Position numbers and translations under genes: made by a program
Notes under the pieces: generated by a model
What the model was told of the DNA's origin: nothing
Database searches by the model: none
Seen by the model: only the letters and a program-made list of their open reading frames with translations
Shown here: piece after piece, positions 8,350 to 15,936 of the stretch
Numbering within the stretch: the stretch's first letter is position 1
Layout: the number at the start of each line of letters is the position of its first letter
Assembly (NCBI GenBank): GCA_965200355.1
Contig: OZ241351.1
Span: 310,001 to 374,000, forward strand
DNA length: 64,000 nucleotides
Direction: 5' to 3'
Source: Bin18 sp965200355
Lineage (GTDB): Bacteria; Desulfobacterota; Binatia; Bin18

Positions 8350-8795
8350 TGTCGCGTTCTCTTGGTAAAGCACCTCCGTCTCTCGTGCCAAAAGAAGTTT
8401 TCCTCTCTCATTCCGATCAGGATATCCTCTTTACGGCCGACCTGGCCGATATGATGCGACGCCACGGGATTCCAGTCTGGTACAGCCGCACCAATATCAG
8501 TGGTGGTCAACAGTGGCACGACGAAATCGGTGCTGCCCTCCAACGTTGTGACTGGTTCGTCCTCGTTCTGTCCCCGAACGCTGTAGGCTCTATGTGGGTC
8601 AGGAGGGAACTGTTGTATGTCCTCCAACAGAGACGCTTCGATAATAAGATCATCCCTATTTTGTATCAGGATTGTGCCTACGACGAGTTGTCCTGGACGT
8701 TGTCGCAGTTTCAGATGATCGAATGTGGAGAGGACATTACGGAGGGTTATCGCAAGCTTTTGCAGGTATGGGGATTGGGATATAAGCCGCTATAG
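8349..8795 (+). CDS. TIR domain protein 2
   Basis: A 148-aa single-domain TIR protein with KEVFLSHSDQDILF at strand A, a BB-loop region around RTNISGGQQWHDEI, and SMWVRRELLYVL carrying Glu87 at the catalytic position. It is only distantly similar to TIR protein 1, so this is an old pair rather than a recent duplication. Translation is coupled to the upstream gene through a 1-nt overlap. Partner effectors such as Thoeris ThsA, SLOG or SIR2 are not seen nearby. Possible roles are a two-component NADase defence pair or a TIR heteromer; neither is proven. Confidence 0.88.
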   Translation: MSRSLGKAPPSLVPKEVFLSHSDQDILFTADLADMMRRHGIPVWYSRTNISGGQQWHDEIGAALQRCDWFVLVLSPNAVGSMWVRRELLYVLQQRRFDNKIIPILYQDCAYDELSWTLSQFQMIECGEDITEGYRKLLQVWGLGYKPL

Positions 8796-8812
8796 ATAGG
8801 GTTCTTCAGCCC

Positions 8813-9790
8813 TCACGGCACCAGCACCACCTTGCCGTAGGCTTTGCCAGCTCCGCTGACAGCGCGGTGGGCTTGGGCGGCTTCGGCCAGGGGGAGTTCC
8901 TGTCCGATGACGGGCCGGAGCGTGCCGTTGGCCAGACCAGCTACCAGGGCCGCGTGGATACGGACATGATCCTGCGGCGTGGCGTTGCGCAGGGTCATGC
9001 CGATGATGGAGGCGTCGCGCATCATGGCCGCGCGGGGATTGATCTCGACTGTGCCCTGGTTCCTCTCGCCCCGATTACCAATGACCACTACCCGCCCGTG
9101 CAGGGCGAGGAGGTCAAGGTCCTTGGCCAGATTGACGTTGGCCAGCATCTCTAAAATCACATCAACGCCCCGTCCGTCCGTCAGGGTCTTTACTGCTTCC
9201 AGATACGACGCGGCGCTGTGGTCGAGAACGTGCTGTGCGCCTTGTTCGGACACGAGTTGCCGCCCGCGCTCCGTACTGGCGGTTCCAATCACGGTCATGC
9301 CGGCGGCCCGACCGAGCTGCACCCCGGCGATACCCACTCCACCGCTGGCCCCATGCACAAAAAGCGTTTCACCCGGTGAGGCATGACCACAGTGAAAGAG
9401 CGCCTGATAGGCCGTGCCATAGGGCACGAACACCGCGGCCCCTTGGGCGAACGACGCCTGTTCACCCAGCGAATGCACCTGTTCCTGTTTGCACAGGGCC
9501 TGTTCGGCATACGTGCCGCTGAGAGAACCAGCCAGATACACCCGATCACCCACAGCAACCCGGTCTACGCCCTCGCCCACGGCCTCGACCACACCAGCCC
9601 CGTCCGAGCCGGGGGTGAAGGGCGTTGGCGGCTTGGGGTAGATACCGGACCGAATATAGGTCTCAACCGGATTGACTCCGACCGCGTGCATACGCACCAC
9701 GACTTGACCCGACCCAGGGGTCAGGTCCGCGACTTCTTCAAGCTGCAAGACCTCTGGACCACCAAACTCGTGTATCCGAATCGCTTTCAT
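8813..9790 (-). CDS. NADPH:quinone oxidoreductase-like (zinc-free MDR)
   Basis: A 325-aa medium-chain dehydrogenase/reductase of the zeta-crystallin/QorA type. The N-terminus reads MKAIRIHEFGGPEVL with the VVRMHAVGVNPVETYIRSG signature. The Rossmann motif is VHGASGGVGIAGVQLGRAAG. The catalytic-zinc cysteine cluster of alcohol dehydrogenases is absent. It would reduce quinones or alpha,beta-unsaturated carbonyls with NADPH. The start follows AAAAGGGGAGAG. It is convergent with the TIR pair and 18 bp downstream of the ferredoxin reductase gene on the same strand, so those two may form an operon. Confidence 0.9.
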   Translation of the reverse strand: MKAIRIHEFGGPEVLQLEEVADLTPGSGQVVVRMHAVGVNPVETYIRSGIYPKPPTPFTPGSDGAGVVEAVGEGVDRVAVGDRVYLAGSLSGTYAEQALCKQEQVHSLGEQASFAQGAAVFVPYGTAYQALFHCGHASPGETLFVHGASGGVGIAGVQLGRAAGMTVIGTASTERGRQLVSEQGAQHVLDHSAASYLEAVKTLTDGRGVDVILEMLANVNLAKDLDLLALHGRVVVIGNRGERNQGTVEINPRAAMMRDASIIGMTLRNATPQDHVRIHAALVAGLANGTLRPVIGQELPLAEAAQAHRAVSGAGKAYGKVVLVP

Positions 9791-9808
9791 ACCGCTCTCC
9801 CCTTTTTA

Positions 9809-11233
9809 TTATAGGCCGCCCTCAGCCTCTCTGGCGTCCAGCGCAGTCAGCATTTCCGCCACGGTCGTCATCTTCTCGCGTGGCTTGCCAACCTTTTTCC
9901 CGTTCTTGACTTCTATCTGATCCAGATATTTCCAGTCAGCAAAAGAGACGTAGCGGACACCCTTCTCCGCCAGAAGCGCCGGCAGCGCGTCTTCGCTGCC
10001 GTTAATGGCGGGGGGCACTTTGCCCTGTTGCAAATCTTCCAGCATGAGCCCAGCGGTTTCAATCGCGTCCGGCTTATTCGTACCCACCACGCCGGACGGA
10101 CCGCGCTTGATCCAGCCGGCCACATACAGCTGCTCAATGGGCGTCTGTGTTGCCGGGTCAATGACCCGACCGGCTTGATTTGGAATAATCCCAGCGCGCT
10201 CGTCAAACGGAACGTCTTTCAGCGGATGGCCCTTATAGCCGATAGAGCGAAAGACCATCTGGATATTCGGCAGTTCCTCGTATTCCCCGGTGCCGCGCGC
10301 GCGCAGCGTCCCGCGCTCATCCTTCACCAGCCGATTTTTTTCGAGCTTCATGCCCTCAACGCGCTCGGCCCCGTACAGTTCAACCGGAGACACAAAAAAG
10401 CGCGCCCGAATCTTCCTCGGGGCCGTTCCTTCGCCCTTGGGAATCTGGGCTGTCAGGATATCCATATTCCGCTGATGCACCGGCTCTGTGGCCTGGGCCA
10501 GGAACTCGGCATTAACCTCGTCAAGTTCGAGGTCTTTCGGCTCGACGACCAGATCGGTAATTGGCATTTCGGTCAGTTCCCGAATCTCGGGGTTGGTAAA
10601 GGCGGCCTGGGCCGGCCCCCGGCGGCCCAGCAGATAGATCTCCTTGACTGCGCTTTTCTTGAGCGCTTCGAGCGCATAGGCGGCGATATCCGTTTTTGAG
10701 AGTTCTTCAATCGAGCGGGCCAGAATCCGGGCGACATCCATGGCCACATTGCCATTGCCAATCACGGCGACGCGCTCAACCGTGCTCAGATCATAATTGA
10801 GGTCGCGGTAATCGGGATGCCCGTTATACCAGCCGACAAAGATCGTCGCCGGGTCGCTGCCGACCAGGTTTTCGCCTGGAATGCCAAGCTGCCGGTCGGA
10901 TTCCGCACCGGTCGAAAACAGGACTTGATGGTAGTGCGCCAGGATATCGGCCATCCGGATATCTTCACCAAAGGTAACGTTTCCAAAAAAGCGAAAGCCG
11001 GGCCGACTGGCAAATTTCTCGTACTGCCGAATGACCGCTTTAATTTTTTGGTGGTCCGGTGCCACGCCGCCCCGCACCAACCCATAGGGAGTCGGCAGGC
11101 GGTCGAACAGGTCAACCCGAACGGCGATATCTTTCCGCCGGAGCAGTTCACCAACCGCGTAGAATCCCGCTGGTCCCGAGCCAAAAATCGCAACGCGGAG
11201 GGGGTTTGTTTCAGAGCCAATCTGATCCATCAT
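9809..11233 (-). CDS. fprA: Ferredoxin/adrenodoxin-NADP+ reductase, FprA type
   Basis: A 474-aa flavoprotein of the adrenodoxin reductase/FprA family, moving electrons between NADPH and ferredoxins. The FAD site is VAIFGSGPAGFYAVGELL. The family signature is PYGLVRGGVAPDHQ. The NADP-binding motif is VAVIGNGNVAMDVARIL. The C-terminal FAD contact is YVAGWIKRGPSGVVGTNK. Two adjacent ATGs (11233 and 11230) follow AAAGG. Such reductases supply cytochromes P450 and other oxygenases, but no dedicated ferredoxin is visible nearby. It is divergent from an LLM oxidoreductase gene across 206 bp. Confidence 0.92.
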   Translation of the reverse strand: MMDQIGSETNPLRVAIFGSGPAGFYAVGELLRRKDIAVRVDLFDRLPTPYGLVRGGVAPDHQKIKAVIRQYEKFASRPGFRFFGNVTFGEDIRMADILAHYHQVLFSTGAESDRQLGIPGENLVGSDPATIFVGWYNGHPDYRDLNYDLSTVERVAVIGNGNVAMDVARILARSIEELSKTDIAAYALEALKKSAVKEIYLLGRRGPAQAAFTNPEIRELTEMPITDLVVEPKDLELDEVNAEFLAQATEPVHQRNMDILTAQIPKGEGTAPRKIRARFFVSPVELYGAERVEGMKLEKNRLVKDERGTLRARGTGEYEELPNIQMVFRSIGYKGHPLKDVPFDERAGIIPNQAGRVIDPATQTPIEQLYVAGWIKRGPSGVVGTNKPDAIETAGLMLEDLQQGKVPPAINGSEDALPALLAEKGVRYVSFADWKYLDQIEVKNGKKVGKPREKMTTVAEMLTALDAREAEGGL

Positions 11234-11439
11234 GCCCTACCTTTCTCAAGCAGAGGTCTCCAGCGCTCCGCTCTCGTGAAACCCGTTCGCTATACAGAGA
11301 ACCCCGCGACCCGTCAACTAGGCGGGGCGGCCCAGAGCGAAGAGGTTTCACCTGACGAATCCATTGTGGCCGGGTCCGCTTTCCATTTTCAATCCGAGAC
11401 CATAAGCTACCCAAGCAATTACAGCAGGAGGACGGTCCA

Positions 11440-12465
11440 ATGAGTGACAACGGCAATCCGAAAATTCGCTTTGGCCTGTGGTACGACTTTCGTAATCCGC
11501 TCGCCTGGAAACGCCCCTACGACCAACTCTACAACGAAATCATCGATCAGATCGTCTGGGGAGAGGAGAACGGCTTTGACGATATCTGGCTGTCCGAGCA
11601 CCACTTTATCGAGGACGGCTATTCCCCTGCGCTGATGCCGATTGCCGCCGCGATTGCCTCTCGGACCAAGAAAATTCATATCGGGACGAGCGTGGTGCTC
11701 CTGCCTTTTCACAATCCGGTCCGACTGGCTGAAGATGCAGCCACGGTGGACGTGATTTCGGGCGGCCGGTTCGAGCTGGGTGTGGGCGTTGGGTATAAAG
11801 TCGAGGAGTTTGAGAGCTTTGCTGTTTCGAGCAAAGAGCGCGGTGCTCGCACCAATGAGGGGCTCGAAATCATCCGTCGCCTGTGGGAAGGCGAGACCCT
11901 GACGTTTGAGGGGCGATATTACACGGTGACCAAGGCCAAGCTCACCCCGGAGCCGATTCAGCAGCCCCGCCCCCCGATTTGGGTCGGCGGATTCACCCCG
12001 CCGGCACTCCGGCGGGCGGCAAAGTATGGCGACGGCTATATCGGCGTTGGCCCGCTGAAAGAGGCGTATGAACGCTATGTGACCGCCTTGGAAAAAGTCG
12101 GAAAATCCACAACCGATATTCGCCTTGCGGGCGGCTATTTCTGGCTGATTCCGTCCGAAGACCCGGACAAGACCTGGAACGAAGCCGCCGAACACGTCCG
12201 CTATCAGGTCAACGCCTATGCCGAGTGGTCAGAGAAGGCCGGTATGCCTCTGTTTCCAAAAGTGCCGGATACTGCCGCCTTACGGGAATCGGGCCTGTTG
12301 CAGGTGGTCGATGTTGACACCTGCATTCAGATGATCCGTGAGTATGCCTTAGAGACCCCGCTGACACATTATTACTCGTGGACCCTGCCACCGGGCCTGC
12401 CGGCAGGCTGGATTCAGCCCCATCTGGAGCTATTTAGCCGTCGGGTGATTCCGGCCTTTCGCTAG
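11440..12465 (+). CDS. LLM-class flavin-dependent oxidoreductase 1
   Basis: A 341-aa TIM-barrel enzyme of the bacterial luciferase superfamily. Evidence: DDIWLSEHHFIEDGYSPA near the N-terminus, the GTSVVLLPFHNPVRLAEDAATVD and SGGRFELGVGVGY core, and RRLWEGETLTFEGRYY. These enzymes use FMNH2 or reduced F420 for monooxygenation or hydride transfer; the cofactor is not decided by sequence here. The start follows AGCAGGAGGA. It is the first of four LLM genes in 11 kb. A perfect 17-bp-arm palindrome 33 bp after the stop may end its transcript. Confidence 0.92.
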   Translation: MSDNGNPKIRFGLWYDFRNPLAWKRPYDQLYNEIIDQIVWGEENGFDDIWLSEHHFIEDGYSPALMPIAAAIASRTKKIHIGTSVVLLPFHNPVRLAEDAATVDVISGGRFELGVGVGYKVEEFESFAVSSKERGARTNEGLEIIRRLWEGETLTFEGRYYTVTKAKLTPEPIQQPRPPIWVGGFTPPALRRAAKYGDGYIGVGPLKEAYERYVTALEKVGKSTTDIRLAGGYFWLIPSEDPDKTWNEAAEHVRYQVNAYAEWSEKAGMPLFPKVPDTAALRESGLLQVVDVDTCIQMIREYALETPLTHYYSWTLPPGLPAGWIQPHLELFSRRVIPAFR

Positions 12466-12497
12466 TCCACATGGTGTTGGAAGGTCCTTGTGAGAAG

Positions 12498-12533
12498 ATG
12501 GTAGAGAGGGGCTGCCCAGCCCCTCTCTACCAT
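12498..12533. repeat. Perfect palindrome with 17-bp arms
   Basis: Arms 12498-12514 and 12517-12533 are exactly complementary and separated by only CC. The element follows the LLM stop and ends 10 bp before the ankyrin start. No T-run follows, so it is either a strong bidirectional hairpin terminator or a REP/MITE-like mobile palindrome. Confidence 0.8.
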
Positions 12534-12543
12534 TAGGAGTTCC

Positions 12544-13049
12544 ATGAGCGCGTTAATGGTCGTGATCGTTGGCCTCGTGGTTAGCGTAATACTGTATATT
12601 TGGCTGGTCAAAAGACGAGGTGTGAGCGCACTTCATCTAGCCGCCACTGGCGACGATATCTGGCGACGATATAGAGACAGCGATTTCTCTCCTAATGTCC
12701 GGTGCCGATCCGAACGTCAAGGATAAAAGGTTGGGTAGAACTCCCCTTTATCAGGCGATCATGTCTGGAAGTCCTGACTTAGTTGATGTCTTGCTTGAGG
12801 CTGGGGCTGATCCAAATATAAAAGATAAGCATGGAGAGATATCGCTGCACCATGTGAGTTCGCGCAGGAAACGGTCCGGGACGCGCAGAATAGTTTTGTC
12901 TTTGCTTCAAGCACGGGGCCGACCCGAATATGCGAAATAGCTTCGGTCTAACGCCCCATACCCGAGCCTTACGATTAGATATGGACTTAGTGGCCAACAT
13001 CATACAGCAAGAGGGTGTAGAGAATCTGAAGACTGATAAGGATGGTTAG
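12544..13049 (+). pseudogene. Ankyrin-repeat membrane protein, broken by two frameshifts
   Basis: The gene starts with an N-terminal membrane helix (VVIVGLVVSVILYIWLV) followed by ankyrin units: GVSALHLAATGDDI, MSGADPNVKDKRLGRTPLYQAI, DVLLEAGADPNIKDKHG and GADPNMRNSFGLTP. These lie in different frames. A 13-nt tandem duplication at 12648-12672 shifts the first frame; removing one copy restores GDDIETAISLLMSGADPN. A second 1-nt shift occurs near the CGGGGCC at about 12915. The final frame ends at a TAG at 13047. The AGGAG site before the ATG is intact. It probably was a small membrane-anchored ankyrin protein; consensus errors could contribute to the second shift. Confidence 0.75.
12648..12672 (+). 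repeat. 13-nt tandem duplication that breaks the ankyrin frame
   Basis: The string TGGCGACGATAT occurs at 12648 and again at 12661. Deleting one 13-nt unit rejoins the two ankyrin reading frames with good ankyrin spacing, so the duplication is the causal lesion. Confidence 0.85.
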
Positions 13050-13171
13050 AGATTGAACGTTGATAGTCGCACTGGCTGGTCAACTCACGGGAACTGGCGC
13101 TTTATCCGTCCTCCTATTTGGTGGCTGCTCATTGCAACTAATAAGTGGTGCCTTAACAAAGGAGCATTGAT

Positions 13172-13777
13172 ATGGTTGAGTCCCCAACTCTTTACCGGTC
13201 TGTTGATAGTCTTACGTTTAATAACTATGCAAGGGGAATAGTCTGGTTCCGGTCGCCCCGATACTTTCGTAAGCTCGCTAAGGAGAACAAAAAGGCCGAC
13301 TCACAAGACGTAAGGGCCGACTCACTAGAAGGTAAAGGCTCTTATCGAGTGGGTGATGGACCTTGTGTACATGACGTTAGCGACGACGATGGTTCGGCAG
13401 TACACCCAGCTTTTCTCCCGAGCTTTAGTGAGGTCCCATTGTTAGAAAAATATGGAGCCTATGTTTTGAAGTTCGCTAGGCCGCTAGAGTTGAGGGAACA
13501 CATAGAGCAAGAATTACTACGTGGGACTGATATCATCAAAGTGGAATTGAGAAAAATTGAATACAGTAAAACAGAACAACTTGAAGCTCATCCTAGCCCC
13601 ACTGAAGACTGGAACCGCAAATACTTTTCAAAGCCTGAGAAATTCGCACGCGAAAAGGAGTGGCGGCTATTGATACTGTTCAGACACAGTTTTCCGATAC
13701 TCAATGATACGCTTAAGCTGCGTCTTAGTGATTTGAGGCGTTTCTACCAGTATTTCAACGGCCAAACGGACTCATGA
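13172..13777 (+). CDS. Hypothetical protein, DUF2971-like ends
   Basis: A 201-aa soluble protein behind a good AAAGGAG site (ATG at 13172). The N-terminal pattern LYRSVDSLTFNNYARGIVWF followed by SPRYFR and ADSLEG, and the C-terminal FAREKEWRLLILFR, resemble DUF2971 proteins, which often sit in defence or accessory islands. No catalytic residues can be assigned. Base composition is visibly richer in A+T than the flanking metabolic genes, consistent with acquisition together with the adjacent modification genes. The family assignment is weak. Confidence 0.6.
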   Translation: MVESPTLYRSVDSLTFNNYARGIVWFRSPRYFRKLAKENKKADSQDVRADSLEGKGSYRVGDGPCVHDVSDDDGSAVHPAFLPSFSEVPLLEKYGAYVLKFARPLELREHIEQELLRGTDIIKVELRKIEYSKTEQLEAHPSPTEDWNRKYFSKPEKFAREKEWRLLILFRHSFPILNDTLKLRLSDLRRFYQYFNGQTDS

Positions 13778-13877
13778 TTGTCAGGGTGACCAAAGGCCGA
13801 TTAGAATCGTGCCCCTTCCGAACATTCTCTAGTGGTCCGACTAGGTTTGGTCATCACCCCATCCAGAGGGGTAAGGT

Positions 13878-14735
13878 TTGACAATCAGCCTTGATTCTTA
13901 TAGTCATCATTCTAGCGAGACAGCCGCCTCAATCCGCTCATCTTCACAGCGATTGATTGAGCAAAAAATGACGACGCCAAAGAAAAAACGGAAATCACCT
14001 GACGGTGTACCAACGAATGACTTGGTGTTCAGCGCACATACCGGCGCGAACGGTGAGATTTTTCCGCACATTCTTTCCTTGTACGTTTCACCCGGAAGTA
14101 AGGTAGCAGATGTCACGTATGGAAAGGGGGTTTTTTGGCGGAAAATCCCGGAAGGAACTTTTCAACTCTTGCCGACTGATCTCTCCACAGGAACAGATTG
14201 CCGTCAGCTACCATACGATGATGAATCAATTGACTGTGTTGTATTTGACCCGCCTTATATGCATACGCCGGGCGGGACAGCTCACACCAATCATCAAAAC
14301 TACGAAGGCTACTACAAAAACAACACGGCAAAGTCCGCCAAAAAATACCATGAAGCCGTACTCGATTTGTACTTCACTGCGGCGCGTGAGGCTTGGCGAG
14401 TCCTGCGCAAGGGTGGTGTCTACATCGTTAAATGTCAAGATGAAGTGTGTGCCAAGCAGCAGCGCTTAACCCATGTCGAAATCATTAATGAGTTAGTGCA
14501 CTATGGATTTGTCGCCGAAGACTTGTTCGTTGTTGTTCGTACAGGCAAGCCAGGCGTAAGCCGCCTACTGAAGCAGGCCCATGCCCGTAAAAATCATTCG
14601 TATTTCCTGCTATTCCTTAAACGAGACGGGAAGAAGCGCTGGGATGGATTGGATTCCCGCCTTGAGGTCCAAACGGACGACAAGGGTAAGCCTTACGTCA
14701 AAACTACGGGCTCACAACCGACGCTATTTCCGTAA
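13878..14735 (+). CDS. DNA methyltransferase M1 (DPPY, N4-cytosine/N6-adenine type)
   Basis: Amino-methyltransferase with a SAM-binding motif VADVTYGKGVFW and catalytic DPPY in DCVVFDPPYMH (residues 124-127 from the TTG start). A C-terminal HARKNHSYFLLFLKR strand follows. It is a clear paralogue of M2 at 16.9 kb: shared blocks are DCRQLPY, GVYIVKCQDEV, LTHVEIIN and HARKNHSYFL. The TTG at 13878 has GAGGGG 6 nt upstream; an ATG at 13968 lacks a ribosome site but also fits. The gene converges on and overlaps nuclease R1 by 12 bp, as in type II restriction-modification pairs. The target sequence is unknown. Confidence 0.85.
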   Translation: MTISLDSYSHHSSETAASIRSSSQRLIEQKMTTPKKKRKSPDGVPTNDLVFSAHTGANGEIFPHILSLYVSPGSKVADVTYGKGVFWRKIPEGTFQLLPTDLSTGTDCRQLPYDDESIDCVVFDPPYMHTPGGTAHTNHQNYEGYYKNNTAKSAKKYHEAVLDLYFTAAREAWRVLRKGGVYIVKCQDEVCAKQQRLTHVEIINELVHYGFVAEDLFVVVRTGKPGVSRLLKQAHARKNHSYFLLFLKRDGKKRWDGLDSRLEVQTDDKGKPYVKTTGSQPTLFP

Positions 14736-14748
14736 CGCTATTTCCGTA
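14721..14748. repeat. 14-nt tandem duplication at the M1/R1 junction
   Basis: The sequence ACGCTATTTCCGTA is present twice in direct tandem (14721-14734 and 14735-14748). It covers the M1 stop codon and the C-terminal codons of R1, so it may have altered the last residues of R1. Confidence 0.9.
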
Positions 14749-15485
14749 AAGAATTCTTGGAACGGCCTGATATGGATGACCGAGGGAAAGACTTGCGTCA
14801 ATTCTTGGTAACGGACCGGGACATCAAAATAGTAGATGCGGTCCATTTTGGATAAGAGCGACTGATAGGCCAGCTACTGGTCAGGAACACATATCTCCAC
14901 CCCTTCGTGGCTGCGAGAATCAAGTTTCGTCTCTGAGAATACGACCATGATGCCGCTGTAGTGTCCGACGCCGTGAGCGGAGTCCAATAATTTCTGGTGT
15001 GCCCAAGCTTGGACGACGCGCTCACGGGTTGACATCTTTACGGGCAGGTGAATGTTGGGCAGGCCCTCTGCCGTCTCAAAAAGGAAGTCCATCGTCATGC
15101 GCACGGAACGACCCGACACAGAGAGCGTGGCCTGCTTACTCGGTTCCATGCCCAGCGATTTTGCAAAAATATGCCCTATCAGACATTCAAAATACGTAGC
15201 CGGACCCTTCTTGTTGTTCCGGTCAAACAGTTCCATAGCAAGACATGGGGCAAGCGCGACGGTATAAAAAAGTTTCCCCAGGTTTCGGGTTTTTGGCTGC
15301 CCGCGTAACCATGATTGCCACTCACGCGCCACTACCTTCGGATTGACCACGAAGCAGTCGCTATTCGCGGGACGAGCGACAACGTTGTTCCGTGAAAAGG
15401 AGAAGTATCTTTTACCGGGGACCAGCGAGTTCAGCACTACTTGTTCACACTCGGAGGTAAGGAAGTGCAAGGATGCGGCGGCCAA
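14724..15485 (-). pseudogene. Type II restriction endonuclease R1, interrupted by an in-frame amber codon
   Basis: PD-(D/E)xK-type nuclease partner of M1. A conserved Asp lies in RMTMDFLFE, and the lysine motif is HLPVKMSTRERVVQAWAHQ, resembling the KTSxRERWxQ signature of many type II enzymes. A TAG at 14874-14876 interrupts the frame. The next 49 codons in the same frame remain protein-like (MDRIYYFDVPVRYQELTQVFP) and end at 14724, inside M1. At the 5' side the only usual start is TTG at 15485, yet the open frame upstream to about 15572 is also protein-like (RNAYTAVKKTCKNDWRSAA) without ATG, GTG or TTG. Either the gene is dead, which would leave M1 as an orphan methylase, or the consensus has errors. 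Confidence 0.7.
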
Positions 15486-15595
15486 GTCGATAATGGCCTG
15501 GCTGGCGGCTGCTGAACGCCAGTCATTCTTGCAGGTCTTTTTGACAGCCGTATAGGCATTCCGTATCTGCAGCGTCCACTCTGAGTGCCGCTTTC

Positions 15596-15814
15596 TTAGA
15601 GTCCCTGCGTCAGTTCGGAAATGGAAATCCTGAGAGCATTGGCTATCGCTCCTATGTTCCGTAAAGCGACGTTTCGCTCGCCACGCTCTATTCCGCCTAG
15701 GTAAGTCCGGTCAAGTCCGCATTCTGCGGCAAATGATTCTTGTGAATACCCGCGAGACTTGCGAAGTTCCCGGACACGTTTACCGAATCGCGTGAGAATG
15801 TCGCTGCTATTCAT
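15596..15814 (-). CDS. Controller (C) protein, XRE-type helix-turn-helix
   Basis: A 72-aa single-domain HTH protein (RVRELRKSRGYSQESFAAECGLDRTYLGGIERGERN), matching the size and sequence style of C proteins. These delay restriction endonuclease expression until methylation is complete. It lies directly upstream of R1 on the same strand, the usual C-R order. There is no Shine-Dalgarno sequence before the ATG at 15814, and C genes are frequently leaderless. Three GTCTA repeats 23-43 bp upstream may be its operator. A generic XRE regulator is the alternative, but the position supports a controller. Confidence 0.85.
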   Translation of the reverse strand: MNSSDILTRFGKRVRELRKSRGYSQESFAAECGLDRTYLGGIERGERNVALRNIGAIANALRISISELTQGL

Positions 15815-15837
15815 GAGCGCGAGTGTTATTTTTTGAT

Positions 15838-15857
15838 GTCTATCAGTCTACGGTCTA
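15838..15857. promoter_or_regulatory. Candidate C-box operator: three GTCTA repeats
   Basis: GTCTA occurs at 15838, 15846 and 15853, evenly spaced and immediately upstream of the C-protein start. C boxes in known systems are GACT/AGTC-type repeats overlapping the C promoter. The match is by position and repetition only. Confidence 0.35.
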
Positions 15858-15893
15858 TGAGAATTATTAAGCTCGGACTTCTCAAATCTGCCG

Positions 15894-15922
15894 TTTAGGC
15901 GTATATCTCTCTACTCCTGATA
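15894..15922 (+). repeat. Leader repeat, copy 1 (before LLM 2)
   Basis: A 29-bp sequence beginning TTTAGGCGTATATC matches 18330-18358 at 27 of 29 positions. Both copies sit just upstream of an AAGGAGGAAAG ribosome site and an LLM start. It could be a shared promoter/leader or the edge of a duplication. Confidence 0.85.
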
Positions 15923-15936
15923 AAAGGAGGAAAGAC

